Origin: Isoperla grammatica
Lineage: Eukaryota > Arthropoda > Insecta > Plecoptera > Perlodidae
Reading direction: 5' to 3'
Assembly (NCBI GenBank): GCA_945910005.1
Contig: OX246747.1
Location: 8,891,966-8,955,965 of the forward strand
Length of the DNA: 64,000 bases
The notes beneath the pieces were generated by a model. That model ran no database searches. It was not told the DNA's origin and saw only the letters and a list, made by a program, of their open reading frames with translations. Below, one piece after another: positions 63,769 through 64,000 of this stretch; the first letter of the stretch is position 1, and each line of letters opens with the position of its first letter. The translations under genes were made by a program, and so were the position numbers.

Positions 63769-64000
63769 CTATTCGCATTGCGATGCGGGTCCCGTCGTCG
63801 TTGAAGACATATGTTGTATATGGCTCAAAGTCGACCGTGTTGTCGACAAAAGATTGCAGGGACGGCTCGTCCGCAAAGATGAGGAAATCACCCAGCTCGT
63901 CCAGAAGTTGTGCGTACTCGCCGTCCGAGAGCAGTTGTTCGTCGTCGTTGTTCCCGCTGCTCGCGATGGGAGGGTCCTCCGACGACCCCCTCTGTCGGTT
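63686..64000 (-). CDS. upstream ORF of the DIRS-like element, partial
   Basis: Open from the window edge to a TGA near 63688, overlapping the RT frame by about 80 bp in another frame. Acidic: SGNNDDEQLLSDGEYAQLLD, FADEPSLQSFVDNTVDFEPY, AMRIDVDPGDNILARRERT. Probably a gag-like or accessory ORF, with the RT reached by frameshift or re-initiation. It continues beyond the window. Confidence 0.45.

Overview
This window is eukaryotic: genes are split by GT-AG introns, intergenic DNA is AT-rich, and transposable elements (TEs) make up most of the sequence. The best lineage clue is a seven-exon gene at 39733-44183 whose product looks like an insect odorant receptor (seven hydrophobic segments, conserved C-terminal exon series, late phase-0 introns). 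I therefore read the window as an insect or other hexapod; I cannot name the species. If the organism is not a hexapod, that gene would be more surprising still.

Layout, left to right. 1-2700: edge of a Harbinger (HARBI1-like) transposase, two SWIM zinc-finger fragments, a 36-bp minisatellite and a LINE 3' fragment. 2830-4460: a broken Mutator-like transposase split by a SINE. 5636-6140: a piggyBac-type MITE. 6420-8960: a five-exon HARBI1 gene next to a DUF4806-like exon. 10388-10815: a Ty3-type gag fragment. 12176-14205: a second Harbinger transposase cut by a 715-bp Harbinger-type element; 15456-16095: a MADF-domain gene with a Mutator-type MITE just upstream. 18061-21200: a P-element/THAP9-like transposase pseudogene carrying two SINEs. 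21690-30180: a LINE that received a complete Ty3/gypsy retrotransposon (23343-28967) plus SINEs; the gypsy copy itself carries a SINE and a MITE. 31200-33310: tandem and inverted repeats. 33606-34560: a second Mutator-like pseudogene. 35372-35673: a terminal exon of an unrecognised, probably host, gene. 39733-44183: the odorant receptor. 45341-46167: TA-bounded inverted arms. 48447-56450: a rearranged second HARBI1 copy, a 99-bp minisatellite, an RCC1-like pseudogene, a tRNA-derived SINE and two MITEs. 57164-59596: a long open LINE reading frame. 60274-61284: a LINE fragment split by a SINE. 61680-64000: a reverse transcriptase/RNase H element running off the right edge.

The most interesting locus is the receptor. 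Between its fourth and fifth hydrophobic segments an open array of seven 47-residue repeats (141 bp each, with a 423-bp higher-order duplication) stretches the predicted protein to 803 residues, about twice the usual size. A good in-phase splice donor just before the array leaves open that the array is removed as an optional intron. The terminal exon is also tandemly repeated downstream.

Two window-scale patterns stand out. A SINE family with at least 20 copies, often with clear 11-16 bp target duplications, lies on the + strand at every copy I found. Nearly all TE coding sequence lies on the - strand. Several nested insertions can be ordered in time because removing the insert and one target duplication restores an open frame exactly.
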